Part shown: positions 54,205 to 63,641 of the stretch, piece after piece
Layout of the letters: every line of letters starts with the position of its first letter
Numbering within the stretch: position 1 is the stretch's first letter
Origin: Flavobacterium granuli
Lineage (GTDB): Bacteria > Bacteroidota > Bacteroidia > Flavobacteriales > Flavobacteriaceae
DNA: 64,000 bases
Direction: 5' to 3'
NCBI RefSeq assembly: GCF_900129705.1
Contig: NZ_FQWO01000001.1
Span: 620,001-684,000 of the forward strand
Translations under genes and position numbers: made by a program
Notes under the pieces: generated by a model
What the model was told of the DNA's origin: nothing
Database searches by the model: none
The model's input: only the letters and a program-made list of their open reading frames with translations

Positions 54205-54978
54205 CTATTGTGCCAATCCGATCAAGACATCAACTGAAGCAGCTTCAGGAGTCGTATCGTAATTGTCTTTAATATCTGTAAAAAACTTCAATGCTTCTTC
54301 TTTGTTTCCTAGTGCCAAAGCCGTTTTTCCAGCTTTTAACAAGAAACGAGGTGTTGTGAAATCATTTTTATTAGCCTCTGCCGCTTTGATATAATATTCT
54401 AAAGCTTCTTTTTGTTGATTTTTTTGAGAATAAGCATCTCCAATTGCTCCTTTGGCCAAAGCTCCCAAAACCATATCATCTGATTTAAATTTCCCTAAAT
54501 AATCGATTGCTTCAGCATATTTACCTGTATTTAGGTAAGCTAATCCTGCATAATAGTTTGCTAAGTTTCCTGCATCAGTTCCTGAATATTCCTCTGCTAT
54601 TTTAATAAATCCAAATTTACCTTCAGATCCGTTCAAAGACAATTTATATAAGGAGTCACTGGCAATGCCATCTGTAGCCTGTTGAAAATTTTGTTGCGCA
54701 ACAAACATTTCGTTAGCCGCTTCCATTTGTTTTGGTTCAGCAATAAATTTTTGGTAAACCAAATAGCCCACAGTAAACAAAGCAACCGCCCCTACTACTC
54801 CAAAAATAATTTTTTGATTTTTAGCAACCCAGTCTTCTGTTTTTGATGCCGTTTTATCCAATGTTGAAAAAACGCCAGCAGTAGTGCTGTTTTTTTCATC
54901 AACTATTACTTCTTCAACTGTATCTTTAACTTCCTTCTCTTTTGGTGCTTTATATCCTCTTTTATTGTAAGTAGCCAT
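54205..54978 (-). CDS. TPR-containing single-span membrane protein (YfgM-like)
   Basis: The 257-residue protein has a charged cytosolic N-terminus (about 1-55), one membrane segment (about 58-76, IIFGVVGAVALFTVGYLVYQ) and a C-terminal TPR solenoid (GNLANYYAGLAYLNTGKYAE, YSQKNQQKEALEYYIKAAEA, LGNKEEALKFFTDIKDNYDT). The arrangement resembles YfgM/Tol-Pal-type periplasmic TPR proteins that assist envelope protein folding. A role in protein export support is inferred from family resemblance only. Confidence 0.85.
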   Translation of the reverse strand: MATYNKRGYKAPKEKEVKDTVEEVIVDEKNSTTAGVFSTLDKTASKTEDWVAKNQKIIFGVVGAVALFTVGYLVYQKFIAEPKQMEAANEMFVAQQNFQQATDGIASDSLYKLSLNGSEGKFGFIKIAEEYSGTDAGNLANYYAGLAYLNTGKYAEAIDYLGKFKSDDMVLGALAKGAIGDAYSQKNQQKEALEYYIKAAEANKNDFTTPRFLLKAGKTALALGNKEEALKFFTDIKDNYDTTPEAASVDVLIGLAQ

Positions 54979-55213
54979 TTAATTTTTAATTTAGTGAGTC
55001 GCAAAAATAAAATTTTTATTCAAACTCACACAAAAAAAACGACTATAAATTCACTTTTAATTGATTTTAACGAAAGTACTTTCTCACTTAGCCAAATTAA
55101 CACCTAAAGAAAAACTCTAAAAGCCTTATATATCGATATTTTTCAATAATTTGCACCCTCTTAAAAAACGGTTCAAAAAACAGCAAACTTCTCAGTACCA
55201 GCAAGACTTACAG

Positions 55214-56293
55214 ATGTATTTAAAAAAGATTACTTTATTCAATTATAAGAATTTTTCGGAAGCAAGTTTCGAGTTCGACAACAAAATAGTTTGCTTCGTA
55301 GGCAAAAACGGTATTGGAAAAACCAATGTACTGGATGCCATATACCATTTATCATACGGGAAAAGCTATTTTAACCCAATAGCAGCCCAAAACATCAGGC
55401 ATGGTGAAGATTTTTTTGTAATTGATGCTGAATTCATAAAAAACGAAAGAACCGAACAAATTGTTTGCAGCCTAAAAAAAGGGCAAAAAAAAGTATTGAA
55501 ACGCAACGGCAAAAACTACGATAAATTCTCGGATCACATTGGTTTTATTCCTCTGGTAATTATTTCGCCTGCCGACAGAGATCTGATTGTTGAAGGCAGT
55601 GAAACCCGACGAAAATTCATGGACAGCGTCATTTCGCAGTTGGATTCCCATTATCTGCAACAGCTTATTCAGTACCAAAAAGTAATGAGCCAGCGCAATG
55701 CCTTATTGAAATACTTTGCGTTGAATCATGTTTTTGACAATGATACTCTTTCCATTTACAACGAACAACTGGATGGTTTTGGGAAATATATTTTCGAAAA
55801 AAGAAAGGAATTCATCGAAGCATTTATCCCTATTTTCAAACACCACCATCATGCGATAACAGATTCGCAAGAAACAGTTCAACTCGTCTATGAAAGTCAT
55901 TTGTTCGAAAATGATCTATTGTCTTTATTACAGGAAAACATCAACAAGGACCGAGCTTTGCACTACACCAGTGTTGGCACACACAAAGATGATTTGTCTT
56001 TTGAAATTGATGGTCATCCTATCAAGAAATTTGGTTCTCAAGGTCAGCAAAAATCGTTTTTGATTGCCTTAAAATTAGCCCAATTCGAATTCCTAAAAAA
56101 ACAAAGCGGTGTAAAACCTCTTCTTTTATTTGATGACATCTTTGACAAACTGGACGAACAGCGCGTGGCAAAAATCATCGAAATGGTCAACAGCGATACT
56201 TTTGGCCAGCTTTTTATCTCTGATACACATCCGGAGCGTACGGAGTCAATTGTTAAATCTACACATCAATCTTACAAAATTTTCAATTTGTAA
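55214..56293 (+). CDS. recF: DNA replication and repair protein RecF
   Basis: I use the ATG at 55214 ([20 protein letters not shown]); the 21 codons upstream from a TTG at 55151 have no family sequence. The 359-residue SMC-like ATPase has Walker [21 protein letters not shown] at about 31-50, the signature [19 protein letters not shown] and Walker [16 protein letters not shown]. RecF loads RecA at gaps with RecO and RecR. It is divergent from the TPR gene. Confidence 0.96.
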   Translation: MYLKKITLFNYKNFSEASFEFDNKIVCFVGKNGIGKTNVLDAIYHLSYGKSYFNPIAAQNIRHGEDFFVIDAEFIKNERTEQIVCSLKKGQKKVLKRNGKNYDKFSDHIGFIPLVIISPADRDLIVEGSETRRKFMDSVISQLDSHYLQQLIQYQKVMSQRNALLKYFALNHVFDNDTLSIYNEQLDGFGKYIFEKRKEFIEAFIPIFKHHHHAITDSQETVQLVYESHLFENDLLSLLQENINKDRALHYTSVGTHKDDLSFEIDGHPIKKFGSQGQQKSFLIALKLAQFEFLKKQSGVKPLLLFDDIFDKLDEQRVAKIIEMVNSDTFGQLFISDTHPERTESIVKSTHQSYKIFNL

Positions 56294-56366
56294 TTTAACG
56301 GTTTAAAAACCTCAAATAGTGATAAATTAATTAATTTAGCCTTTCCACATTTTAACTCTATTTTCA

Positions 56367-57062
56367 ATGAAATTTAATTCCATTTTTTACCTGTTACTGT
56401 CATTTGTGATTTTATCCTGCAATGGGCAAACATCAACAAACATAAAAACTATAGAAGCCAAAGATTTTGCCGATAAAATAAACACAACAGAAAAGCCACA
56501 AATCCTAGACGTTCGTACTCCTGAAGAATTCACCTCTGGACATATCGACAAAGCCACAAATGTAGACTGGCTTGGCGACAGCTTTGTTGTTGATGCAGAA
56601 AAATTTGACAAAACAAAACCCGTTTTTGTCTATTGCAAAAGTGGCGGAAGAAGCAAAAAAGCAGCCGAAAAACTGCAGGAATTAGGCTTCAAGAACATCT
56701 ATGAACTCAACGGAGGCTTCTTAAAATGGGACTCTGCAGGACTCAGCAAACCTACGGGCAAAGTCGTAGGAATGTCAAGCCAAGAATACAAAGCCTTATT
56801 AAATACCGATAAAAAAGTATTGATTAGTTTTTATGCTGAATGGTGTGCTCCTTGCAAAAAAATGACACCCTACCTTACAAAAATGCAGACGGAATTGAGC
56901 GACAAAGTAACGATTATCCGCTTGGATGCCGATAAAAACAAAACTTTAATGGCTGAAATGAAAATTGACGAACTGCCTACTTTATTGCTGTATCAAAATA
57001 AAGAACTGCAATGGAAACACTCCGGTTTCATTAGTGAAGAAGACTTAAAAAAACAATTGTAA
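56367..57062 (+). CDS. Lipoprotein with fused rhodanese and thioredoxin domains
   Basis: The 231-residue protein has a lipobox VILSCNG (Cys18), so it is anchored in the envelope. A rhodanese domain (about 25-125) has DVRTPEEFTSGHIDKATNVD and the active-site loop VYCKSGGRSKKAAEKL with its Cys. A thioredoxin domain (about 132-231) has LISFYAEWCAPCKKMTPYL with WCxPC. Both active sites are intact. Such fusions may handle sulfane sulfur or sulfenic acid in the periplasm. Ordering is rhodanese first. It lies 73 nt after recF and 10 nt before the DUF2461 gene. Confidence 0.93.
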   Translation: MKFNSIFYLLLSFVILSCNGQTSTNIKTIEAKDFADKINTTEKPQILDVRTPEEFTSGHIDKATNVDWLGDSFVVDAEKFDKTKPVFVYCKSGGRSKKAAEKLQELGFKNIYELNGGFLKWDSAGLSKPTGKVVGMSSQEYKALLNTDKKVLISFYAEWCAPCKKMTPYLTKMQTELSDKVTIIRLDADKNKTLMAEMKIDELPTLLLYQNKELQWKHSGFISEEDLKKQL

Positions 57063-57072
57063 TAGTCCTGAA

Positions 57073-57750
57073 ATGCTATCAAAAAACAGTCTAGAATTTC
57101 TCGAAGATTTAAAAGCCAACAATAACAGGGATTGGTTTTTAGAAAATAAAAAAAGATACGAAGCTTTCAAGAAAGATTATCACCAAATGGTCGCTGATTT
57201 TCTTGACGCCATGAAACCTTTGGATCCCTCATTAGAAATGCTCGAAGTAAAAAACTGCACCTTCAGAATCAATCGGGACATTCGTTTTTCTAAAGATAAA
57301 TCACCATACAAAGCCCATTTAGGTGTCTGGCTTTCTTCGGGAGCAAAAGGACAAAATCGCTCCGGTTATTATGTTCATATCGAAAAAGGCGCCAGTTTCA
57401 TTGCCGGAGGATTTTATGCGCCAGAAGCAGATGATTTAAAAAAAGTGCGCAAAGAAATTGCCTTTTTCTATGAGGACTTAGAAGAAATTCTAAATGACAA
57501 AAATTTCAAAAAAGAGTTTGGCGATTTTAATCGAAATGAAAAAAATACACTTAAAAATCCGCCGAGAGGTTACGAAAAAGAGCATCCTGCTATTGAACTA
57601 TTAAAACTTAAAAGTTTTGAAACCATACAAAAATTTGACATTTCAGAAGTGAGTCAAAAAGATTTTGTTTCAAAAATGAGCAAAAAGCTAATCCTTTTGA
57701 AACCGCTAAACGACTTCATCAACAGAGCCTTAACTGCTGACGAACTTTAA
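57073..57750 (+). CDS. DUF2461-family protein
   Basis: The 225-residue protein matches DUF2461 (TIGR02453): LEFLEDLKANNNRDWFLENK, FRINRDIRFSKDKSPYKAHL, SGYYVHIEKGASFIAGGFYA and LKNPPRGYEKEHPAIELLKL. The family is widespread and uncharacterised. The RNxRFSxDKSPYK block is its best signature. It is joined to the rhodanese-thioredoxin gene by 10 nt and to the glycosyltransferase gene by 10 nt, so all three are probably cotranscribed. Confidence 0.92.
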   Translation: MLSKNSLEFLEDLKANNNRDWFLENKKRYEAFKKDYHQMVADFLDAMKPLDPSLEMLEVKNCTFRINRDIRFSKDKSPYKAHLGVWLSSGAKGQNRSGYYVHIEKGASFIAGGFYAPEADDLKKVRKEIAFFYEDLEEILNDKNFKKEFGDFNRNEKNTLKNPPRGYEKEHPAIELLKLKSFETIQKFDISEVSQKDFVSKMSKKLILLKPLNDFINRALTADEL

Positions 57751-57760
57751 ATCTGCTCCA

Positions 57761-58828
57761 ATGACCAAAAGAAAAATACTTTTTCTTGGAGAATCCTACA
57801 GGCCTGACGCCACCACTTGGATGAATGGTCTAAAGGAATTTGGTCATTTTGAAATTATCAATTGGGAACTAAAAACACCCAATAACAGCGTTTACAATCG
57901 GATTATTCGGATTTTAGAATTCAAATTAGCCTATTTTAAAATTAAAAAAATAATCCGTCAGCAACAGCCAGACATGGTCATTGCCGAAAGATCCACAAGC
58001 TACGGCTTCCTTGCTGCAATATCCGGTATAAAACCGATCGCTATAGCCCAACAGGGACGAACCGACTTATGGCCAGAAAACTCAATACTGCTGCCTTTTA
58101 AAAAAATTATTCAAAAATACGCCTTTAAAAAAGCAACTCTAATTCATGCTTGGGGTCCTGTAATGACCGTTTCAATGCTCAAAGCCAATGTAAACATGAA
58201 CCAAGTTTTGGTCTTACCCAAGGGAATTGACTTAGACAAATTTAAGAACCAAAATACCGCCAATCCTGAAAAAATCTGCGCCATTGTCAGCCGCTCTTTA
58301 TTGCCAGAATACCGTCATGACATTATTCTGCAAGCATTTGCACTTTTGCATCAAAAAGGAATCGATTTTTCGTTAACGATTGTCGGCAACGGCACACGAT
58401 TGCAATTCTTGAAAGATTTAACCAAAGCGTTACAAATTGAAAAAAAAGTAATTTTCACAGGAAAAATTCCGAATACTGAACTACCCAAATTATTACAACA
58501 ATCAAATATTTACATCAGCATGCCCATTACCGAAGGTGTTTCGGCCTCCTTATTTGAAGCTATGGCCTGCAATTGTTATCCCATTGTAACTGACATCCCG
58601 GGAAATCAGAGTTGGATCAGCCATCGAGAAAACGGTTCATTAATCCCTGTTGACGATGTAGAAATGCTCGCAAAAGAACTCATTTGGTCTTTTGAAAACA
58701 GCACACAGCGAAACAAAGCTGTTTCAGATAATCGGAAATTTATCGAAGAAAATGCTGATTACAAAATCAATATGAAAATCATTTCTGATAAATACCACGA
58801 ATTAATTGAGTCCGCTCAAAATCAATAG
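57761..58828 (+). CDS. GT4-type glycosyltransferase
   Basis: The 355-residue protein has a GT-B fold. The N-terminal half has KILFLGESYRPDATTWMNGL and an HAWGPVM region. The C-terminal half has VLPKGIDLDKF, CAIVSRSLLPEYRHDIILQA, LTIVGNGTRLQFLKDL and the donor-binding motif PITEGVSASLFEAMACNCYP with E(x)7E. No membrane segment is seen. It probably builds a surface glycan or lipid-linked sugar; the acceptor is unknown because no glycan cluster surrounds it. Confidence 0.92.
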   Translation: MTKRKILFLGESYRPDATTWMNGLKEFGHFEIINWELKTPNNSVYNRIIRILEFKLAYFKIKKIIRQQQPDMVIAERSTSYGFLAAISGIKPIAIAQQGRTDLWPENSILLPFKKIIQKYAFKKATLIHAWGPVMTVSMLKANVNMNQVLVLPKGIDLDKFKNQNTANPEKICAIVSRSLLPEYRHDIILQAFALLHQKGIDFSLTIVGNGTRLQFLKDLTKALQIEKKVIFTGKIPNTELPKLLQQSNIYISMPITEGVSASLFEAMACNCYPIVTDIPGNQSWISHRENGSLIPVDDVEMLAKELIWSFENSTQRNKAVSDNRKFIEENADYKINMKIISDKYHELIESAQNQ

Positions 58829-58926
58829 CACTTTACCAAAATAAAAAAGCAACAAAGTGCACTAAGCTATTACTGATTTATAAAGTTTATCTAATTGAAA
58901 AATGATTCGGAGTAAATTTTAATCCT

Positions 58927-58934
58927 TACTTTTG
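58927..58934 (+). promoter_or_regulatory. -7 box TACTTTTG of murB
   Basis: It fits TAnnTTTG and lies 36 nt before the ATG at 58971. It overlaps the in-frame TTG at 58932, which argues against that longer start. Confidence 0.55.
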
Positions 58935-58970
58935 AATCACGAATTCAATTTAAAAAAAGCACTTTCTTTT

Positions 58971-59984
58971 ATGGAAATACAAAATGATTTTTCTTTAAAA
59001 AACTACAATACTTTTGGCATCGAAGCCAAAGCAAAACGTTTTATTGCCGTTCATACCATCGCTGAATTGACCGCTGTTTTAGAACAAAACAAATCCGATA
59101 AAAAATTCATCCTTGGCGGCGGAAGCAACATGCTTTTGACCAAAGACATTGACGCTATGGTGATTCATATTGATTTGAAAGGAAAAAAAATCATCTCCGA
59201 AAATGAAGATCATGTATGGGTTGAAAGCCAGGCGGGCGAAAATTGGCATGAATTTGTACTCTGGACTATCGATCAGGATTTTGGCGGACTGGAAAACATG
59301 TCGCTAATTCCCGGCAACGTAGGCACAACGCCGGTGCAAAACATTGGCGCTTATGGAACTGAAATCAAAGATACTTTTGACTCCTGTAACGCCATTGGAA
59401 TTGAAAATTTAAAATCCAGAAAGTTCACCAAAGAAGATTGCCGTTTTGGATATCGCGAAAGCATTTTTAAAAATGAAGTAAAAAATCAATACATTATAAC
59501 TTCTGTAGTTTTTAAACTGACGAAACGCAATCATAAAATCAATACCTCATACGGGGATATTTTGGCCGAATTAGAAAAAAACAAAATTAAAGAACCTAGC
59601 TTAAAAGACGTCAGCAATGCGGTGATTGCCATTAGACAAAGTAAATTACCAGATCCTAAAGAACTGGGAAACAGCGGCAGTTTCTTCAAAAATCCAATTC
59701 TGCTGAAAACGGATTTCGAAAAAATTCATCATCAATTTCCTGAAATGAAATATTATGAAGTTTCTGAAACCGAGGTAAAAGTTCCTGCGGGATGGCTGAT
59801 TGAACAGGCTGGATTTAAGGGAAAACGTTTTGGAGACGCCGGAATTCATAAAAACCAAGCCTTGGTTCTGGTGAATTACGGCCATGCAACAGGACAAGAA
59901 ATACTGGAAGTTTCAAAGAATATTCAGAAAACAATATTCGATACTTTTGGCATTCATATCGAAGCCGAAGTAAATGTAATTTAA
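58971..59984 (+). CDS. murB: UDP-N-acetylenolpyruvoylglucosamine reductase
   Basis: I use the ATG at 58971 (MEIQNDFSLKNYNTFGIEAK). The 337-residue FAD enzyme reduces enolpyruvyl-UDP-GlcNAc to UDP-MurNAc for peptidoglycan. Motifs: FILGGGSNMLLTKDIDAMVI, LIPGNVGTTPVQNIGAYGTE, CRFGYRESIFKN (Tyr/Arg), LGNSGSFFKNP (catalytic Ser) and the final IHIEAEVNVI (Glu). It is of the long type I (E. coli) class. It lies 142 nt after the glycosyltransferase gene with its own promoter. Confidence 0.97.
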   Translation: MEIQNDFSLKNYNTFGIEAKAKRFIAVHTIAELTAVLEQNKSDKKFILGGGSNMLLTKDIDAMVIHIDLKGKKIISENEDHVWVESQAGENWHEFVLWTIDQDFGGLENMSLIPGNVGTTPVQNIGAYGTEIKDTFDSCNAIGIENLKSRKFTKEDCRFGYRESIFKNEVKNQYIITSVVFKLTKRNHKINTSYGDILAELEKNKIKEPSLKDVSNAVIAIRQSKLPDPKELGNSGSFFKNPILLKTDFEKIHHQFPEMKYYEVSETEVKVPAGWLIEQAGFKGKRFGDAGIHKNQALVLVNYGHATGQEILEVSKNIQKTIFDTFGIHIEAEVNVI

Positions 59985-60052
59985 GGAATCTGTAGCTGTT
60001 TGACACAGAAAAAAGAAAAGTTTTGCACTTATTTAAATTCTAAAAATCAATT

Positions 60053-60667
60053 ATGTACATCCCGGATCTTTACAAAAACGAAAACCAAGAAGAAATAAAT
60101 GCTTTTTTAAGAGAAAACAGCTTTGGCATTCTTATCAATCAAACCGAAGGTAAATTATGGGCCACCCATATTCCGCTAGAACTAGATACTGACAAAGACG
60201 GAAAAGCAGTTTTACAAGGGCATCTTTCCAAAGAAAACCCCCAATGGAAAGGTTTTACGGATAACGACAATGTTTTGGCCGTTTTTTCAGGACCGCACAG
60301 CTATATTTCACCCTCTTGGTACGATCACGAGAATGTTCCAACCTGGAATTATATTGCCGTTCACGTTTATGGAAAAATCAAAATAATTGAAGGTGAAGCC
60401 GTGATGGAATCTTTAAAAAAACTGGTGGATAAATACGAGAAAAATTCTGAAAATCCAGTTCGAATAGAAGATCTGTCGGAAGAAACCATGAAGCAAGCTT
60501 GTGGAATAGTCGCCTTCGAAATTGAAATAAAAGAAATTCAAGCGACTAAAAAAATGTCGCAAAACCGGGATGATAAAAATTACAAAAATATTATTTCAGA
60601 ATTAGAAAAAACCGAGAACAATCAGTCAATTGCCGTTGCAAATGAGATGAAAAAATGTCCCCGATAA
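60053..60667 (+). CDS. FMN-binding PaiB-like protein
   Basis: The 204-residue protein has MYIPDLYKNENQEEINAFLR, then SFGILINQTEGKLWATHIPL, FSGPHSYISPSWYDHENVPT and WNYIAVHVYGKIKIIEG. The SPSWY...VPTWNY block is the FMN-binding-2/PaiB family signature. PaiB acts as a negative regulator of sporulation and protease genes in Bacillus, but in non-spore-formers it is more likely a flavin-split-barrel enzyme. A single gene in its own unit. Confidence 0.93.
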   Translation: MYIPDLYKNENQEEINAFLRENSFGILINQTEGKLWATHIPLELDTDKDGKAVLQGHLSKENPQWKGFTDNDNVLAVFSGPHSYISPSWYDHENVPTWNYIAVHVYGKIKIIEGEAVMESLKKLVDKYEKNSENPVRIEDLSEETMKQACGIVAFEIEIKEIQATKKMSQNRDDKNYKNIISELEKTENNQSIAVANEMKKCPR

Positions 60668-60717
60668 ATTCTTTTAAAATTCACAATTTATAATTTATAA
60701 TTACATAATTCAATTCA

Positions 60718-60725
60718 TACCTTTG
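60718..60725 (+). promoter_or_regulatory. -7 box TACCTTTG before the GT2 gene
   Basis: It fits TAnnTTTG and lies 29 nt before the ATG at 60755. No good -33 box is seen. Confidence 0.5.
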
Positions 60726-60754
60726 CAGCCGATTTAACAACACATAAAACTCAA

Positions 60755-61861
60755 ATGCTTATACTGATTCTTTACTTTTTCATTGCTATCGTTGCCATTC
60801 AACTCGCTTATTATTTAGGTGTTTTCGGGAAGTTTGCTTTTGCGAAAGCACAAAAAATAACACCCAAAAGAATTCCGATTTCTGTTATTGTCTGTGCCAA
60901 AAATGAAGAAGAAAACGTGGCAAAATTTATCCCGTTACTTGCCGAACAAAACTATCCTGATTTTGAAATAGTTTTGATTGACGATGCTTCGAGTGATAGT
61001 ACCTTGGAAATTTTTGAAGCTTTTGAAAAACAATATTCCAACATTCGCTTGGTTAAAGTTCAAAATAACGAAGCTTTTTGGGGAAACAAGAAATATGCGT
61101 TGACTCTGGGTATAAAAGCGGCCAAAAAAGAGTACCTACTATTTACTGATGCCGATTGCTACCCTACTTCTAAAGAATGGATTACAGCCATGAGTTCCCA
61201 GTTTACGATGCAAAAAACGATTGTTTTAGGCTATGGTGGCTATGAAAAAATTGCCAATTCTTTTCTAAACAAACTCATCCGTTTTGAAACAGTACTTACC
61301 GCAGTTCAGTATTTTTCTTGGGCAAAAATCGGACATCCTTATATGGGAGTGGGCAGAAACATGGCTTACAAAAAGGAAGAGTTTTTCAAGGTAAATGGTT
61401 TTATAAATCACATACAGGTGCGTTCCGGAGACGATGATTTATTCATCAATGAGGCCGCCAGAGGAAAAAACACAACGATTTCATTTACTCCTGAAAGTTT
61501 TACCTATTCTAAACCTAAAACCACATACAAGGATTGGCTTACACAAAAAAGAAGACATGTCGCCACGGCTAGTCATTATAAAAAGTTTGACCAATTCCAA
61601 TTGGGTACTTTTTATTGCTCTCAATTCTTATTCCTATTACTTCCCATTCTATTATTGTCTTTTCAATTTCAATGGATATTAGTACTAAGTTTAATTGCTA
61701 CCCGTTATCTATTTGCTTGGATTGTTATAGGATTTTCTGCCGGAAAACTTAAAGAAAATGATTTAAAATATTGGTTTCCTGTAGTAGAATTACTGCTTAT
61801 ATTGATTCAAATCAATATCTTTATAAAAAATATATTCTCAAAACCGGTCAATTGGAAATAA
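60755..61861 (+). CDS. GT2-family membrane glycosyltransferase
   Basis: The 368-residue protein has an N-terminal membrane helix (MLILILYFFIAIVAIQLAYY). A GT-A domain follows (ISVIVCAKNEEENVAKFIPL, IVLIDDASSDSTLEIFEAFE, LLFTDADCYPTSKEW with the DxD motif, and a late QKRRH motif like QxxRW), then three C-terminal membrane segments (FYCSQFLFLLLPILLLSFQF and others). The topology resembles processive or lipid glycosyltransferases. The product is unknown. Its last bases overlap the sigma-factor frame that follows. Confidence 0.92.
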   Translation: MLILILYFFIAIVAIQLAYYLGVFGKFAFAKAQKITPKRIPISVIVCAKNEEENVAKFIPLLAEQNYPDFEIVLIDDASSDSTLEIFEAFEKQYSNIRLVKVQNNEAFWGNKKYALTLGIKAAKKEYLLFTDADCYPTSKEWITAMSSQFTMQKTIVLGYGGYEKIANSFLNKLIRFETVLTAVQYFSWAKIGHPYMGVGRNMAYKKEEFFKVNGFINHIQVRSGDDDLFINEAARGKNTTISFTPESFTYSKPKTTYKDWLTQKRRHVATASHYKKFDQFQLGTFYCSQFLFLLLPILLLSFQFQWILVLSLIATRYLFAWIVIGFSAGKLKENDLKYWFPVVELLLILIQINIFIKNIFSKPVNWK

Positions 61862-62403
61862 ACACTCAAATAGAAAAAGCAAAAGAAGGTGATCAGGCCG
61901 CCTTTACGTTTCTATTAAATTTATATTGGAATGAAGTTTATGGTTTCATGCTCAAACGCACTGAAAACGAAACTAATGCTGAAGATATCACTATTGAAAC
62001 ATTCTCAAAAGCCTTTGATAAAATCAGCACTTACAATCCTGAATTTCAATTCAACACTTGGCTAATCAGCATTGCCAAAAATGTCCATATTGATTTATTG
62101 CGAAAAAAGAAGTCTAGCCTTTTTGTAGAAATCACAGACAAGGAAGATCAAAAAGCGTATAACATTGCTGATACCACTCCGTCTGCAGAAGATGAGTTGA
62201 TTACAGAGCAAAACCTTTCGCAATTATTGCAGTACATTAAGGAATTAAAGCCACACTATCAGGAAGTGATTCAGTTGCGGTATTTTCAGGAAATGAGTTA
62301 TCAGGAAATCGCCAACAAAATTGACGAACCCTTGAGTAATGTAAAAATCAAATTGCTTCGCGCCAAAAAACTGCTGGCAGAAATTATACGCAATAGACTT
62401 TAA
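61852..62403 (+). CDS. ECF-type RNA polymerase sigma factor
   Basis: I start it at a TTG at 61852 (LEINTQIEKAKEGDQAAFTF), overlapping the glycosyltransferase stop by 10 nt. The frame runs further up to 61771, but that part is read inside the GT2 gene. The 183-residue protein has sigma region 2 (LLNLYWNEVYGFMLKRTENE, AEDITIETFSKAFDKISTYN, FNTWLISIAKNVHIDLLRKK) and region 4 (LKPHYQEVIQLRYFQEMSYQ, EIANKIDEPLSNVKIKLLRA). No anti-sigma gene is adjacent, unlike the PUL sigma factor. It may regulate envelope functions. TTG starts are rare, so the exact start needs checking. Confidence 0.9.
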   Translation: MEINTQIEKAKEGDQAAFTFLLNLYWNEVYGFMLKRTENETNAEDITIETFSKAFDKISTYNPEFQFNTWLISIAKNVHIDLLRKKKSSLFVEITDKEDQKAYNIADTTPSAEDELITEQNLSQLLQYIKELKPHYQEVIQLRYFQEMSYQEIANKIDEPLSNVKIKLLRAKKLLAEIIRNRL

Positions 62404-62453
62404 CATTCTTTTTTTTTTAGACAAAAAAAAACCGCCATACAGTTTCTAAAACA

Positions 62454-62483
62454 AAAGCGCATTCATTCACTTGAATGCGCTTT
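62454..62483 (+). terminator. Terminator after the sigma gene
   Basis: AAAGCGCATTCA pairs exactly with TGAATGCGCTTT around TTCACT. The T tract is short (TTTATT). Confidence 0.7.
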
Positions 62484-62680
62484 ATTGCATTAAATCAATT
62501 CAAAATTAAGATTAATGCCAAACATTTAACAATATAAAAGTTAAATAAATAAACATAATTTTAAAAATATCAAAAATAAACATTAAATTTATATACAAAC
62601 TTTCTCCTTTTTTAAATTATAAAAACAAAAACACGCTTGCTTATGATTTAATCATTACCTAACCATTAAATCCATTTACC

Positions 62681-63505
62681 ATGTCAAAACCAAATCTTTA
62701 CGAAACCAACTGGATTGATCTAGTTTTCGAAAACAGAAACAAAGAATATGGGGCGTATCAATTGCGCAAGGAAAGCACAAGAACGTCTGTGTTTGCACTT
62801 TTTATAGGCATACTATTATGTGCCTCATTAATGAGTGTTCCAAGGGTTCTGAGCTATTTTAATGTCGGAAAAGAGATTTCGGTCACAATTCCGAAATTAG
62901 ACCAAATCATCCACATCACTAATATTGTACCTAACATAATTAAAAAAAAGCAAAACCCGATTCCACCAAAAGCCTCTCAACAAAAAGCAATAGCCATCAT
63001 CGACAAAAAACAATTAACTAACCCTACAATCGTTAAAGCAGATCTAGCAACACCCGATATCGCAAAAAACATTGAAAATAATGCGGTAGCGAATAAAAAC
63101 AATGAAGGCATGGCAACCATAGGGATGAGCTCAACAAATTCGCAAGGATCTGGAACAGAAACTTCAAAAGACATGGATTCCGGCAATGATGTTGTAACCA
63201 GCAACGCTCTCGACAAACAACCAGAATTCCCGGGCGGCATCAGTAAATTCTATGCCTACATCAGTCGAAAATTCGAAAGCCCCGAAATAGACGAAGCTAA
63301 AAACATTCGCATTTTTGTATATTTTGTTGTGGAGAAAGATGGCAGCATGAGTGACATTCAAGTAAAAAACAATCCTGGCTATGGACTAGAAAAAGAAGCT
63401 ATTCGTGTTTTAAAATCCTTAAAAACCAAATGGACTCCCGGAATAATCGATTCAAAACCGGTAAGAACAGCCTACAGCCTTCCTATTACGATTCAAATGA
63501 ATTAA
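62681..63505 (+). CDS. TonB-family energy transducer
   Basis: The 274-residue protein has a cytosolic N-terminus with MSKPNLYETNWIDLVFENRN and KEYGAYQLRKE, which is typical of Bacteroidetes TonB. One membrane span follows (about 31-50, TSVFALFIGILLCASLMSVP), then a Pro/Lys/Gln-rich linker (about 85-165) and a C-terminal TonB domain (about 170-274, PEFPGGISKFYAYISRKFES, IRIFVYFVVEKDGSMSDIQV, SLKTKWTPGIIDSKPVRTAY). It would pass proton-motive force from ExbBD to TonB-dependent importers such as the two SusC proteins here, though pairing is not shown by the sequence. Confidence 0.93.
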   Translation: MSKPNLYETNWIDLVFENRNKEYGAYQLRKESTRTSVFALFIGILLCASLMSVPRVLSYFNVGKEISVTIPKLDQIIHITNIVPNIIKKKQNPIPPKASQQKAIAIIDKKQLTNPTIVKADLATPDIAKNIENNAVANKNNEGMATIGMSSTNSQGSGTETSKDMDSGNDVVTSNALDKQPEFPGGISKFYAYISRKFESPEIDEAKNIRIFVYFVVEKDGSMSDIQVKNNPGYGLEKEAIRVLKSLKTKWTPGIIDSKPVRTAYSLPITIQMN

Positions 63506-63525
63506 TCCTAGAAAGACACATTTTT

Positions 63526-63556
63526 AAAAAGCAGTACTCACAATACTGCTTTTTTT
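63526..63556 (+). terminator. Terminator after the TonB gene
   Basis: AAAAAGCAGTA pairs exactly with TACTGCTTTTT around CTCACAA and runs into T. Confidence 0.8.
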
Positions 63557-63615
63557 ATAACAATTCTCTACTGAACCTTCGGCAGCTAAACAGCTAATTT
63601 TAAATCAACATTCCT

Positions 63616-63623
63616 TATCTTTG
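63616..63623 (+). promoter_or_regulatory. -7 box TATCTTTG of lipA
   Basis: It matches TAnnTTTG and lies 18 nt before the ATG at 63642. Confidence 0.6.
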
Positions 63624-63641
63624 CGCTTTGAATATTGATTT

